A program made the position numbers and the translations under genes. Below the pieces are notes generated by a model, which saw only the letters and a program-made list of their open reading frames with translations, did no database searches and was not told the origin of the DNA. Below are positions 45,886-58,699 of a DNA stretch of 64,000 nt, in pieces; positions within the stretch are counted from its first letter, which is position 1; every line of letters begins with the position of its first letter. Source of the stretch: Microcebus murinus. Its lineage: Eukaryota; Chordata; Mammalia; Primates; Cheirogaleidae. The stretch is taken from NCBI RefSeq assembly GCF_040939455.1, contig NC_134110.1:98485001-98549000 (forward strand). The letters run 5' to 3'.

Positions 45886-46432
45886 ACCTGAAATGTTTGA
45901 ACCTGAAGGCCTTAGAGAACCTACAATTATACAGCTGTTTTCCAAATGTTAGTTTGCAGGCGAGGTCTGAGGAGGTGACGTGCCTCGTTCTCCCTCGTGG
46001 AGAGGGAGGTATTGTTGGCGGTGCTACCGGGACTACCCTGCTCCGGTCCCGTCCCGCACTCCAGGCCCGAGTCTGGCTGGATCTCCTTGTGTAGTTCCTT
46101 CCTGAATATTCTGTAGAGAAGAAGGTAGTGCCGGTTCATGATACCGAAATGGTGCGTTTGTGGGTGCCGGTTTGCAGTGGTGCAGCCTGGGCCAGGCCTG
46201 ACTGGGGGATCAAGACGGGGGGGGCGGTGTCCAGGAGGAACCCAGGGACACTGGGACAGGAGGAGCAGCGAGTGAAGGGAAATGGGGAGCCTCTCAGGGA
46301 GCAAGCAAAGCCCCACTTCCCTCCTGGGCACCGTAGATGGTGCCTCGGGATGCTTAGGGCCTTGTAATCACTGGGCGGCCTCCAATCTTCACTTGGAACT
46401 GCAGGTCGGCTTGACTGTTTGCTTTATAAATC
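45886..46432. other. Intergenic DNA, nothing recognised
   Basis: Mixed-composition sequence with a G-run near 46217. No gene or repeat recognised. Confidence 0.35.
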
Positions 46433-46443
46433 CCATGTGTTCT

Positions 46444-46778
46444 TTCTTTCTTTTTTTTTTTTTTTGAGACAGAGTCTCACTTTGTTGCCCAGGCTAGAAT
46501 GAGTGCCGTGGCGTCAGCCTAGCTCACAGCAACCTCAAACTCCTGGGCTCAGGTGATCCTCCTGCCTCAGCCTCCCGAGTAGCTGGGACTACAGGCATGC
46601 GCCACCACGCCTGGCTGATTTTTTTCTATATATATTAGTTGGCCAATTAATTTCTTTCTATTTATAGCAGAGATGGGATCTTGCTCAAGCTGGTTTCGAA
46701 CTTCTGACCTTGAGCACTCCGCCTGCCTCGGCCTCCCAGAGAGCTAGGATTACAGGCGTGAGCCACCGCGCCCGGCCT
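46444..46778 (-). mobile_element. Alu SINE, young lemur type, antisense
   Basis: TTTGAGACAGAGTCTCACTT to GAGCCACCGCGCCCGGCC, with the reverse lemur linker. The perfect TSD CCATGTGTTCT is at 46433-46443 and 46779-46789. Confidence 0.95.
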
Positions 46779-46789
46779 CCATGTGTTCT

Positions 46790-47559
46790 CTTAAAATCAT
46801 TTTCAGGTAAGCATTTTTTTGTGGGTTTTCATGATGATATTAACATACCCAGAACTCATAGGCAAGATCACTTTTAAAAAAAGATAATCACTTACAACAG
46901 TTCTATTTCTTTCTACGGCTATTTGGTGTCAAGATGACAAGTGGCTTGTAGGTGTGGGGTCTGTGTAGGAAGTCTCCTGCATGGCCACGCTGAGAATGTT
47001 TATTGTAGAAAGGGAACTTTTGCCCTGTGAAGTCACCTCCTCCGAGTCACCAGTAGCTTTCTGATATTCTATCACAGGAAATTCCTGGTGGTCCACAAAA
47101 GCAGTCTTCTGAGTGCAGCTGCAGAGACAGAAAATAATTGCAAGTCGGCAGTAAGGGCTGGGGACCTGTGTTCAGGGCTGGCCGGCACCTGGGCTCTGTG
47201 CACTGCAAACTGGGAGGCTCTTTGAACAATGTCAAAATAATCCAAAGACCAAAGGTCAGTTGACCTCTCATTGTAACACATTTAATGCCGAGAAAAAGGT
47301 GCTGGAGGATGTCTTTTGTGTCCCAACAACTTGGTGAAGAATTGTGTTTAGATTTAGACTCTCTGAAGCTGTTGTAACTAAACATCCCCCTCCCCTCTCT
47401 GTCCCATCTTACCTAGCACTTGATATTAATTATCAAAACTTCTGCTTAAAAGTTTGGACAAGACAGCAGCATGTTTGAAGTATCAGATTTTGAGTGAAAA
47501 TCTGTCTTTACATCAGTGATTTAGACTGAAAACATGAATATACCCCAAATATTTTACAG
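46790..47559. other. Intergenic DNA, nothing recognised
   Basis: No coding or repeat family recognised. Confidence 0.35.
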
Positions 47560-47660
47560 ATATTCTGCATCAACCTCAATTCACTGTGTGACACAGGCCA
47601 AACCCCCTAATTCTCTGCACCTCAGTCATCTCATCTATAAATAAGGGAGTTTCCTGAATC
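47560..47660 (+). mobile_element. MIR SINE fragment
   Basis: TCACTGTGTGACACAGGCCA, CACCTCAGTCATCTCATCTA and TAAATAAGGGAG match the MIR core. Confidence 0.7.
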
Positions 47661-48037
47661 TTTACCTGTCCAGATTTAAGAATTGGGGATTCTAAGTTTT
47701 TCCATGTCCCGACCTGGGAGGAGCAGGCACCCCCTGTCACAGTGCCTGGGTGGGGCCTGACGATTATCTCCAGGGTGTGCCCAGCCCTGCGGGTGTCTCC
47801 ATACACAGTTCCCTGGAATGACTTTGCAGTCAGAGTTTTTGGAATGAGCAGTGCTGGTCTGCAAGATCAGCACAGTTAAGTTAGAGATTGACTTCTCTAA
47901 AATGATGATAACCTCTCATTTGACGTTGTTTCTGGGCTTTTTGAAAACCACTTCAAAAGCTGTTTTTTCTGGAGTCCCATGTAACAAATCTAGGCTTTGC
48001 ATTAAATCTTTAATGTTTTCAACCTATATGTATACAT

Positions 48038-48092
<55 letters not shown>
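48038..48092 (+). repeat. (CA)n microsatellite
   Basis: ACACACAC tracts interrupted once by ATATAC, followed by a T-run. Confidence 0.95.
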
Positions 48093-48093
<1 letters not shown>

Positions 48094-48149
48094 TTTTTTT
48101 GAGTGCCTTCGATGACCCAAGTAGCTTTCGTGAGTTGGTCCATGGACAA

Positions 48150-48655
48150 AGAGTTTCTCCTTGACCAAACTCAGACTCCTCTGACTTCTCTTCCTAACTA
48201 GGCCTTGACTTTGGACTTTCTGTCCATTTCTGCATCGCCCAATTTTAGAGAGAACCCTGTAAAGTCAGTTTAGCCACACTCCCCCACCCTCAATAGCTGG
48301 TCACCCTGATGTCTGGTTACTCTCAATATCTGGTCACCTCCTCATCCCCTACCATCTCCCAGGTGACACCTGGTCACCCTGGCCTGTCGTCAGCAAGGAC
48401 CCTACCATGTCAGGTCAGCCAGAATCCTCCAACCCCTGATACTTCCTCTTAATACTTTTCCATCCACTAACCCTCACCCTGCTCCTTGGCCATAAAATCC
48501 CCACTTTTCCTTATTGTATTCAGAGTTGAGCCCAATTCCATATATTAAGATCTCTTTTCCACGATTGCCATAGTCCTGAATAAACTCTGTTTTTACCACT
48601 TTAACTACTACCCAGCTCTGGTTTTCGCTGAACACGTTAAAGGCCAACATCTCAT
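48150..48655 (+). mobile_element. ERV LTR-like solo element
   Basis: The sequence has the layout of a retroviral LTR read on the plus strand: a C/T-rich U3, a TATA-like CATAAAATCC at 48491-48500, and a poly(A) signal AATAAA at 48579-48584 within CCTGAATAAACTCTG. The phrases TTCAGAGTTGAGCCCAATTC and TACCACTTTAACTACTACCC are familiar from mammalian endogenous retrovirus LTRs. I cannot name the family or set the ends exactly. No retroviral genes are attached. Confidence 0.6.
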
Positions 48656-48659
48656 TTGA

Positions 48660-49239
48660 TGTTTTCAGAACTGCTGCAGTGGGATTGGCCTGCAGCACAT
48701 CGTGATGTCCCCACTGTTCTCTCTGCAGTGAGGTGGAAGGCCCAGGAGTGGCATGCGTTCACAGGGGCCAAAGCCATGCTGGAGTTGGGAAGAGTGATTC
48801 AACAGTCTCTGTGGCCTCCGTTGGCAGCCTTCATTTTTTAGCTGCACAACTGGTGGCTGCTGCACACCTCCCACCAGCCACAACAATTCATGGAAATTAA
48901 TAAATGCATTTATTGGGAGAGGTCATGGTTAAAACAGGAAAATCAGTCCCCCAGCTTCCCAGACAAAGACTCTGGAATTGAGTTTCAATAGGAACCAGCA
49001 GCCTCCTTCACAGCACTGAGTATTTATAGCAAACAGAAGTGGTTCAAGTTCTTAGGTGGTTCAGCAAGGTTAAGTACGATTCTTGTGTTTGTTTAGTTAA
49101 CAAATGTGTTTGGAAGAGGTTTGTCTCACAAAATAACAAGTACTAGCAATTCTGGAATGTGAGAAGACTGAGTTAATAATGAGTCTGACTGTCCTCCTCT
49201 AAGACTGTGGTCGTAGAGAAACAGAATCATTTTTGCTTA
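48660..49239. other. Intergenic DNA, nothing recognised
   Basis: No gene or repeat family recognised, although the 48860-49000 part may belong to an old repeat. Confidence 0.35.
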
Positions 49240-49252
49240 AAATTAACATGCA

Positions 49253-49592
<340 letters not shown>

Positions 49593-49599
49593 AAATTGA

Positions 49600-50687
49600 C
49601 ATGCAGTTCAGTGGGGGAAAGAATAGTCTTTTCAACAAATGGTGCTGGGAGAAATCCATGTTCATATGTAAAAGAATGAAATTTAACCTCTTCCTTATAC
49701 ACAAAATTAATTCAAAATAGATCATAGAACTCAATGTGAGAGCAAAAACTATTTTAAGTTCTTAGAAGAAAACATAAGAGTAACTGTATACCTGGATTAG
49801 TCAATATTTGCTTAGTTATGATATTAAAAGCACAAACAACTAAAGAAAAAATAGATATATAAGACTATATAAAAATGTAAACCTTTTGGGCTGCAAATGA
49901 TATACCAAAATGAAAAGATAAACCACAGATTAGGAGAAAATATTTGGAAATTACATATCTGATAAAAAGTTGATATCCAAAATATATAAAGAACTCTTAT
50001 AAGTCAACAGCAAAAAGATAAGTAACCCAATTGAAAAATGAGCAAGAAATTTGAAAAGACATTTCTCCAAAGAAGATGCACAAATTGCCAATAATTACAT
50101 GGAAAGATGCTCAACATCATTAGCCATCAGGGAAAGCCAAGTCAAAACCACAATGAGATTTGGCTTCAGATTCACTAGGATGACTATTTTAAAAAAGACA
50201 ACAATAACAAGTGTTGGCCAAGATGTGGAGAAATTGGAACACTTACACATTGCTGGTGGGAATGTACAGCTGGTACACCTGGTGTGAAGATGGTTTGGCA
50301 GTTCCTCAAAATGTTACACGTAGAATTATAAGAGTCAGCAACTTCACTCCTAAGAAAACTGAAAACCTATGTCTACACAAAGACTTATATGGGGATGTTC
50401 TTACTAGCATATTCATAACAGCCAAAAAGTGGAAATTGCCCAAATGTCCATCAAATGATGAAGGGATAAACAAAATGTGGTATATCTACTGGTACAGTGG
50501 AGTATTCAGCAATAAAAAGGAATGAAGTACTGATACATGATATCATGTGGGTGAACCTTGGAAAAATGGTGCCCAGTGAATGAAAGCAGGCACAGAAGAC
50601 CACGTATTGTATGGTTCCCTTTCTATGGAATACTCAGAATAGGCAACTCCACAGAGACAGAATGGATGTGATGGTTTTCTCCGGCTG

Positions 50688-50732
<45 letters not shown>

Positions 50733-50935
50733 GTTGTTGGGGGAGTGACTGCTAAAGGGTTTCTATTTGGGGTCATGTGAATATCCTAAACTAGATTGTG
50801 GTGATGGTTAAACAGTTGTATATATACTAAATATGTAATAGTATATATAAAAGTATACTAAAACTGAATTGTACACTTTAAATGGGTGAAGTTTATGATA
50901 TGCGTTGTATCTCAATAAATCTTTTAAAATAATTG
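49600..50935 (+). mobile_element. Old L1 ORF2 C-terminus and 3' end, sense
   Basis: ORF2 C-terminal text in sense orientation (50051-50287: RCSTSLAIRESQVKTTMRFG; then a frame change, 50211-50525: NWNTYTLLVGMYS). The 3' end includes CTGAATTGTACACTTTAAATG and CTCAATAAATC. Several frameshifts. It carries a (TG)n repeat at 50690-50729. Confidence 0.88.
50690..50729 (+). repeat. (TG)n microsatellite in L1 3' UTR
   Basis: About 19 uninterrupted TG units. Confidence 0.97.
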
Positions 50936-53110
50936 ACACATGGGCAGTTAGCTGATAGGACGCTATGATGTACTTCCTAGGCTGGCTGTACCCCATGCTG
51001 CCCTTCCTACCTCACACCAGAACTTGGTCCCAGGCTGTCAAAGGGAGGTCTTATCCAGCTATGCTGTGACAGAGGAAGGGGCTGTCTCTCTGCTCCTTCC
51101 TCTTGCTTGTCTGAGTCCCAGAGACAGAAAAGAGACAAAAAAAAAAAAATAATAATCCTTCAGGCTATTTTTAGTTACAGAGAAAAGACAAAAGATGATC
51201 TAACACATTGAAAAAAACTTATATGCCTATTGTTGTGCCTTTCTCTACAGAACTTTAAAGATGGTTTTTAGTTCGTCCAAGAATCTTTTTAAGTATAAAT
51301 ATTTATATATATGATATAAATAATTATATATTACAAGTTGACACTGTATATGATACTCCATCCAGTTTTTTCCCTTTTATATATTTAAAATACTCATATA
51401 TATTCACCATGCATCAGCATCTTTTGCTGTTTCATTTTGCTATTCCAGAGTTTTATTTCCTTTGCTCCTTTCAATGTAATTTATTATGGAATATTTTTTA
51501 TTAACTATAGCTGGTTGTGGTAGCCATGAGAAGGCATCTCTGAGATTTTCCATTACAGAGAGTGTGTATGGACACAGTTCTAGACGTGAGTTCTGACATT
51601 TGTCACCATTGTCACCATGTGCACACAGAGGACACAGTGCCATAGCTGCTCCCAGGAAATGGCTGACCACAGCAGGGGTTCTAAGGCCTGTTCCTGGGAT
51701 GTCTCTGACAGGTCGCTTTGGCTCTAGGACTGTCCATCAGCCTTGCTGAAACTTTTCCAGAACTACACTGCAGTCTCCTACACCCCCAACTGTCTACCTT
51801 CCTTCCCCTCAAAGAGTGGGAGGCCTGACTGCATGGGGCATTATCCTTGACCGTTCCTGGCAGATTGACCACACTGGATCCAACCCCTCCTAGGGCTCTC
51901 GGTGGTGCCTCACCACTGTTGACACTTTTTTAGTCTACAGTGTTGTCATTCTAGTCTGATGAGCTAACCCTTGCCAGACCATTGTGGCCTGTGATACTGA
52001 TCTATGTCATATGTTTGTTTTTCTGGACCATTGCATTCTGACAATGAGGATGTTTTTTGTTTTTTTTTTTTTCAAAAGGGACTCAATGGTGGCCTGATAG
52101 TTAAGGTATTTGATGGGGCTTCTATGCTCCCGACCGTTCATAGCCACCCTGTGTTGTTGAGTGTTGAAACCGCCTCCTCAAAAATTGACTAAGAAAGCCT
52201 TCTGACTCTACTCGCTCACCTTTTCCTGGTCCACACATCTTAGTGAGGCAGTTTGGTCACTGAATTTGGCTGTCCCCCAAAACAAATTATCTTTTCTTGG
52301 CTGCTTCATGGATAGTGACCAGGGTGAGAGAGGTGAGAGTGACCATCAAGGACTGTGAAGTATCCTACTTGCAAGCTAACAAGTGAGCCTGCCATAGTTT
52401 CATGAGTGTTGGCAGAAGACATGAGACAGAGACAAGGGACTTTACCACTCACGGCAATAACAGTAGCCTGAGGTTTAGCATTTTTGCACCAGTTCTCCAA
52501 GCCCAGATCCCACAGAATAATGTGGGAGACGGGGGGGGGGTGCTAGGTGCAATCTGAGCTTGCAGCAGGTTGTGTATTGGAAAGGAACCCCAAGTTTAAG
52601 GATCTCAAATCTCCAGCAGTGGGCAATGAGCCTGCCTGTTCTTTGCCCTAGAGGAAAACATTATTACACCGGAAATTTAACAAAGCTGCCCTTTGCTCTG
52701 GCGGGAGACACTATTGTTTATCCTCCAAGGCTTTTTGTTGGTCAAACATTCTGGAAAAGGGTCTAGAACACAGAGAGTCAGTGCCCTTGCCCATACGCTG
52801 TGCAGAGAGAAGCCCTGGGGAATTGTATCCCAACAGACCTTTGTTGAAAATTTGGAATTCTGCCCTTATGGTAACTGGGCACAGTGCTCCCTTCTTTCCC
52901 CTAATGGCAGTTCCAGGCTGGCCTCATGGTGTACCTCTGGGTGGCAGCCCTGCCAATGGGGGGGTCTAGGAGATTCTCTTGTTGGATTAATATGGCACTA
53001 GGTCATAAAAATAGTGAACATAGGTTTGAGTACACTGCTTACCAAGTCCTCCTGTGGTGGCCTGCACAGGCCAAAGTGGGGAAGTGTGGGTCTTTACCGG
53101 TTGAATTGTG
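50936..53110. other. Unassigned intergenic block
   Basis: A/T-rich to 51550, then a more balanced 51600-53110 that reads like old interspersed-repeat or retroelement-derived DNA but which I cannot name. Two overlapping open frames in different phases lie at 52560-52766 and 52693-53001; no motif allows a function to be claimed. A G10 run lies at 52531-52540. Confidence 0.35.
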
Positions 53111-54095
53111 TCCCTCCACACTGGTGGAGTGTGTTTCTTGTAGGCAGCATCTGGTAGGCAGTTGGGTCATGATTTTTTTTATCCATTCAGCCACACTGTA
53201 TCTTTTAAGTGGGGGAATTTAATTGGTTCATATTCAAGATTATTATTGATAGGTAAAAACTTATTCCTATCATTTTGTTAATTGTTTTCTGGTTGTTTTG
53301 TATATCCTTTTTTCTTTCTTTCTCTCTTATTGTTTATTGTTGCAGTTTGATGGTTTTCTATAGTGATAAGGCTTGATTCTTTTTTCTCTTTCTCCTTTGT
53401 GTGTCTTCTCTACCAGTGAGTTTTATACTTTTGTGTGTTTTCATAATAGTGATTAATATCATTTTGCTTCCAGATGTAGGATCCCCTTGAGCATTTTTTA
53501 TAAGCCCAGGCTAGCAGTGATGAATACTCTCTCTCAGTTTTTACTTATCTGGCAAAGACTTTATTTATCTCTCATTTATGAAGAATGACTTTTCCTGGTA
53601 CACTATTCTTGGTTGGCAATTATTTTTCTTTTAGCACTTTGACTATATCATGCCTGGCCTATAGGATTCTGCAAAGAAATTTGCTGTTAGTCTGATGAAG
53701 ATTCCCTTATATGTGACTTGATGCTTTTTTTTTTTTTTGGCTGTTTTTTGAATTCTCTCTTTGTCTTTAACTTTTGACAATTTGAGTGTAACATGCCTCA
53801 GGAAGGATCTTGTTGGGTTGTATCTATTTGGGGACTTTTGAGCTTTCTGTATCTGGATGTCCATATCTTTCCTCAGACTTGGGAAATTTTCAGCTATTAT
53901 TTCATTACATAGGTTTTTTATGAATTTCTCTTTCTCATCTCCCTCTAGAATTCCCATAATATGAAGCTTTGTTCACTTAATAGTGTCCCATAAGTCTTGT
54001 AGGCTTCCTTCACTCCTTTTCATTCTTATTTCTTTTTTTTTCTCTGACTGGGTAATTTCAAATTACCCATCTTTAGATTCAGAAGTTCTTTCTTT

Positions 54096-54426
54096 CTTTT
54101 TTTTTTTTGAGACAGAGTCTCACTTTGTTGCCCAGGCTAGAGTGAGTGCCGTGGCATCAGCCTAGCTCACAGCAACCTCAATCTCCTGGGCTCCAGCGAC
54201 CCTCCTGCCTCAGCCTCATGAGTAGCTGGAACTACAGGCATGTGCCACCATGCCCGGCTTATTTTTGTCTATATATATTAGTTGGCCAATTAATTTCTTT
54301 CTATTTATAGTAGAGACACGGTCTCACTCTTGCTCAGGCTGATTTCGAACTCCTGACCTCGAGCAATCCGCCTGCCTCAGCCTTCCAGAGTGCTAGGATT
54401 ATAGGTGCGAACCACTGCACCTGGCC
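54096..54426 (-). mobile_element. Alu SINE, lemur type, inside L1 ORF1
   Basis: TTTGAGACAGAGTCTCACTT to ACTGCACCTGGCC. The perfect 16 bp TSD CAGAAGTTCTTTCTTT is at 54080-54095 and 54427-54442. Confidence 0.95.
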
Positions 54427-54544
54427 CAGAAGTTCTTTCTTTTGCTTGATCAAGTATGCTGTTGAAACTCTTTATTGTATTTTTTTATTTTATTCATTTA
54501 ATTCTTTAGCTGCAGGATTTCTATTTCTTTCTTCTTTTTTATGA

Positions 54545-54935
<391 letters not shown>

Positions 54936-55149
54936 CATTCATATTATGAATTGTTTTTCTGATTTTGTTGGATTATCTATCTGTATTTTTTTTGGTATCT
55001 CCTTGAGTTTCTTTAAGATCAGTATTTTGAATTGTTTTTCCAGCAATTGATTGATTTCCTTTTCATTGGGGTCTGTTACTAGAGTGCTGATGTTTCTTTG
55101 GTGGTGTTATATTTCCTTGCTTTTTTATGTGTCTTCTGTTCCTGCACTG

Positions 55150-57275
55150 ATGTCTGTACATGTGGTGAAACAACCATTTCTTCAAGCTTTTTAGAATGAC
55201 TTTTGCCGAGAAAGACTTTCATCTGTAGTTGCATTTTAGTGTCCCAGTTAGGAAGGGTGTGATGACTGCATTTCTGGATAGACGCAGCAGTATACTTTCT
55301 GTATAGCTTCTTCTACTGTGTTCAATGTCAGAAATAACTATGAACATCTCAACAGCCTAGGCTGTAAAAGTTTATGGCAGCAGCCATGGAAGTCCATGTT
55401 GTTAATGTCCTCAGGATTAAGGGTTTTTGTGGTCCCGGTACTCTTGTTTTCTTCATGGTAGGACTTAGCCAAGGGGATCCCTCTTGGTGTCAGGTCTGAC
55501 ACAGTTGTGGTGGTGCTGGGTTCCAGGTGCAGGTGTGTGGAGCAGCTATGGGGCTAGCATCCTAGGCTCAGGGTGTTGTGAACTGATTTCAGCACCTGGG
55601 TCTGGCAGTACAGGTTTGCTGTCTGTGGCAGGGTTGGATGTAGGTTGCCCATAGAGCCTGAATCTGTCTCTGAGGCACACCCTCGCAGCCTGGGCTCAGA
55701 AGTCTGGGTCGTAGCTGTGATTCTATCACTGGAAGGCAGGGCACACACTGGCACAACACAACCCAGACCTCCAGAGCACCTCTGGGGAAGAAGACGTGCT
55801 CTGGAGGTTTGGGTCGAGGAGCAGGTATGGTTGCAATTCAGTAAGCTGAGCCGATAGGGCTCAGTGGAAATTTGGGTCCCAGTGGATGAGGCACCATGTA
55901 GTATTGACTCTGGAACCTGGGATGAGTCTTGGTGGTATCCAGAGTCTTTGAGATGAGGTGCAATGGCAGCAAGTAACCCAGATAGTGGAGGACAGCTGTC
56001 ATTTGGGCTTTGGAAGGTGGGGCAGGGGAAAGCACAGCAATGACTCTACTCCCCAGAAAGAAGGGTATCTCAGCAGCTCAGACTGTAGTGGGCTGGTCCA
56101 GTTCCAGGGATGCAGGGTACTAGAGTTGTTTGGCCGTTATGACAGGATGTCTCAGCTCAGCCACTACTCTGTCGCCCTGGGATTCAAGATACTATGTCAG
56201 CTCAGTCCTGAAATGTGCAGCTGCTCCGCTTGGCCAGGGCAGCAATTCCACAGTGGCCACTGTGCTACTTCAGCTCAGGCCAGGGGCATGGGGAGTATGG
56301 TAGTTCTGGGTGGTGCAGGCATCATTTTCCTGCGATGTGGGATGCCTCTTCAACTTAGGTATTGGGGTGCATGACTGCTCTGGGTAGCCAAGGCACCATT
56401 TCCTGAGGTGCAAGGAACTGGTTGTGCTTCTTCAACTTAGGCACTGAGGAGGTGTGACTGCTCTGAGTGGCCAAGGGACCTCTCAGAAGGCAGGGCACAA
56501 CTTCAGCTCTGATCCAAGGGTTGGGAGAGGGCTACGTGGGGTGGCTCGACTCCTCTCAGGTCTGTGGAGAAGGGTGTAACAGCTGCTCAGCTTGGGAATG
56601 CTGGGCTACCGGGCTGGGCAGTTCAGCAGTGGCCTAGCCTCAGGGATGAAGGGGAGCTGTGGCTACTTGTCCCCAGAGCAAGACACACTCTAGCCGTAGT
56701 CCCAGTTCCAAGATGGTGTGGCACAGTAGCCATGTGGGCCACAGGGGCTGTGGTGCTGCTTCCCTGGGGGAGCACAGCTGTGTGGACGCCAGGCAGCAAC
56801 TGAGCTGGGCGTAGTTCCTGTGAGGGTTGCAGAGGAGCCCGGTGGGGAAGCCTGCAGACATCCCAGGTGCTGACGGGGTCGCTGGGATCCTCTTATCTAC
56901 CTTCTTGCCAAAGGGAACCGTTCCTCCTGCTTCTCCGCTGACCCCAGTTGGGGGAGGGGTGGTGGAGGCCCCGTGTTCCTTCTGTTCTCTGTGTGGGCTG
57001 CTCCAGCTTTCTGTGCTCACCCAGGTTTCTGTTACTCCTCTGTAACAAAAAGGAGTAATGGCGCCGTGACTCAGGTATTTGCTTTATTTTTATTTTTTTT
57101 AATTATTATTTTTTCTTTTTTAATCTTTTTTTAATTTTTATTATTTTTATTTGACCATGGAGCAGGAATCTTCTTTCCTTTAGGTATTTGCTTTAAAGTT
57201 TGTTTGTTTATCCACAGTCTGGCTGTCTTTGTGAGGGAGGCTCGTGCTATCTTCTAGTTGTCTATCTTGCTCCAT
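55150..57275 (-). promoter_or_regulatory. Long L1 5' UTR with degenerate internal repeats
   Basis: A GC-richer tract upstream (in L1 sense) of ORF1. On the plus strand a repeated phrase CTTCA(G/A)CTCAGG-like begins at 56268, 56348, 56430 and 56501, with shared text such as GACTGCTCTGGGTAGCCAAG / GACTGCTCTGAGTGGCCAAG. Tandem promoter-bearing units are known in some L1 lineages. Here the function is inferred only from position. Confidence 0.6.
57060..57160. repeat. A/T-rich low-complexity tract
   Basis: TTTTATTTTTATTTTTTTTA-type sequence within the L1 5' UTR, probably an expanded T-rich insertion. The phrase AGGTATTTGCTTTA occurs on both sides (57074 and 57181), so the interposed tract may be a small retro-insertion. 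Confidence 0.6.
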
Positions 57276-57279
57276 GGAA

Positions 57280-57772
57280 CCATTCCTGCATTCTGGATTT
57301 AAATTCCACTTGGTCATGAGGTATGATCCTTTTAATATGCTGCTGAATTTGGTTTGCTTATATTTTGTTGGGGATTTTTGCATCAATATTCATAAGGGAC
57401 ATTAGTTTATAGTTTTCATTTCCCGTACTGTCTTTATCTGGCTTCAGTACCAGGGTAATGCTGGCCTCATCGAGTGTCTTAGAAAGTATTCCCTCCTCTT
57501 CGTGTTTTTGGAAGAGTTTCAGGAGGATTGGTATTAATTTTTCTTTAAATACTTGGTATAATTCACCAGTAAAGCCGTCTGGCCCTCAGCTTTTGTTGTT
57601 GTTGTTGGGAGGTTTTTGGTTACAGATTCAACTCCTAACTAGTTATATCTATCCAGATTTTCTAGTTCCTCATCAGTCAATTTTGGTAGATTGTGCTTTT
57701 AAGGATTTATCTGTGTCATCTAGGTTATCTAATTTTTTGGCATACAAGAGTTTGGCATTGGTTTCGTTTTTT
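57280..57772 (-). mobile_element. L1 ORF2 (RT region) fragment, antisense
   Basis: Antisense RT-domain text typical of L1: CATTCCTGCATTCTGGATTT, CTTGGTCATGAGGTATGATC, TTTTTGCATCAATATTCATA and GAATTGGTATTAA-like text, then CACCAGTAAAGCCGTCTGGC. It is a different L1 copy from the one whose 5' end abuts it at 57275. Confidence 0.85.
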
Positions 57773-57866
57773 TTTTTCTTTCTTTTAATTTCAACATATT
57801 ATGGGGGTACAAATGTTAAGGTTACGTATATTGCCCTTGTCCCCACTCCCCTCTTGAGTCAGAGTT
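57773..57866 (-). mobile_element. Lemur-type L1 3' tip, antisense
   Basis: Poly(T) then TTTCAACATATTATGGGGGTACAAATG-type text (here broken at 20 bases: ACATATTATGGGGGTACAAA), the reverse complement of the L1 3' end at 10310-10340. Only about 75 bases of L1 are present. Confidence 0.75.
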
Positions 57867-58174
57867 TTTTTTTTTTTTTTAAGACAGAGTATCATTCTGT
57901 CACCCAGGCTGGGGTACAGTGTTACAATCATAGCTCACTGCAGCCTTAAACTCCTGGGCTCAAGCAATCTTCCTGCCTCAGCTTCATGAGTAGCTGGGAC
58001 TATAGGCATGCACCACTGTGCCTAGCTAATTAAAAAAAAATTTTTTTTTAGAGACAGGGACTTAGGACTCAACTCATGTTGCTCAGGCTGGTCTGGAACT
58101 TCTGGTCTCAAGCGATCCTCCATCTCGGCCTCCCAAAGCGCTAGGATTATAAGCGTGAGCCACTGCACCTGGCC
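57867..58174 (-). mobile_element. Alu SINE, older type, antisense
   Basis: T-run then AAGACAGAGTATCATTCTGT, to GAGCCACTGCACCTGGCC, without the lemur linker. Confidence 0.9.
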
Positions 58175-58184
58175 TGGCATAATT

Positions 58185-58680
58185 TTTTGAGACAGTGGTG
58201 AATTACACGTAACATAAAATTTACCATCTTAACCATTTTTAAGTGTATGGTTCTTAAAAATGGTGACATTAGGCACACTCACTTTGCTGTGAACTGTCAC
58301 CAACATCCATTTCTAGAGGTCCTTTCATTTTGCAAAACTGAAACTCTGTACCCATTAAACAATAACTTCCCATTTCTCTCTGTCTCTGGTCCCTGGCAAT
58401 CATTCTATTTTCTGTCTCTATGAATGGGACTACTCTACCTACTTAGGTACCTCCTATCAGTGGAGTTATCCAGTATTTGTCCTTTTGTGACTGGCTTATT
58501 TCACTTAGCATAATGTCCTCAAGGCTCATCCATGTTGTAGTTTGTGTCAGCACTTCCTTCCTTTTTATAGCTGAATAATATATTCCTGTATGTCTATGCC
58601 ACATTTTGTTTATCCACTTAGCCATCAATGGACACTTGGCTTGCTTCCACCTTTCAGATATAGCATAATGTCAGAGGTAC
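58185..58680 (-). mobile_element. Old L1 3' end, antisense
   Basis: GTGGTGAATTACACGTAACA, ACATAAAATTTACCATCTTA, CATGTTGTAGTTTGTGTCAG and GCTGAATAATATATTCCTG follow the same order as the L1 3' ends at 36090 and 37690. Confidence 0.85.
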
Positions 58681-58699
58681 TGAGTTACAAAGATCTCAC

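Noticed and set aside
53643..53957. Stand-alone host gene encoding a basic 104-residue protein on the minus strand
   Set aside because: The phrases are those of L1 ORF1 and the flanking sequence continues as L1.
55958..56374. 138-codon plus-strand ORF
   Set aside because: It lies in the antisense L1's 5' UTR and arises from GC-rich internal repeats.
57458..57949. 163-codon plus-strand ORF
   Set aside because: It runs antisense through an L1 RT region and into an Alu; it is not a gene.
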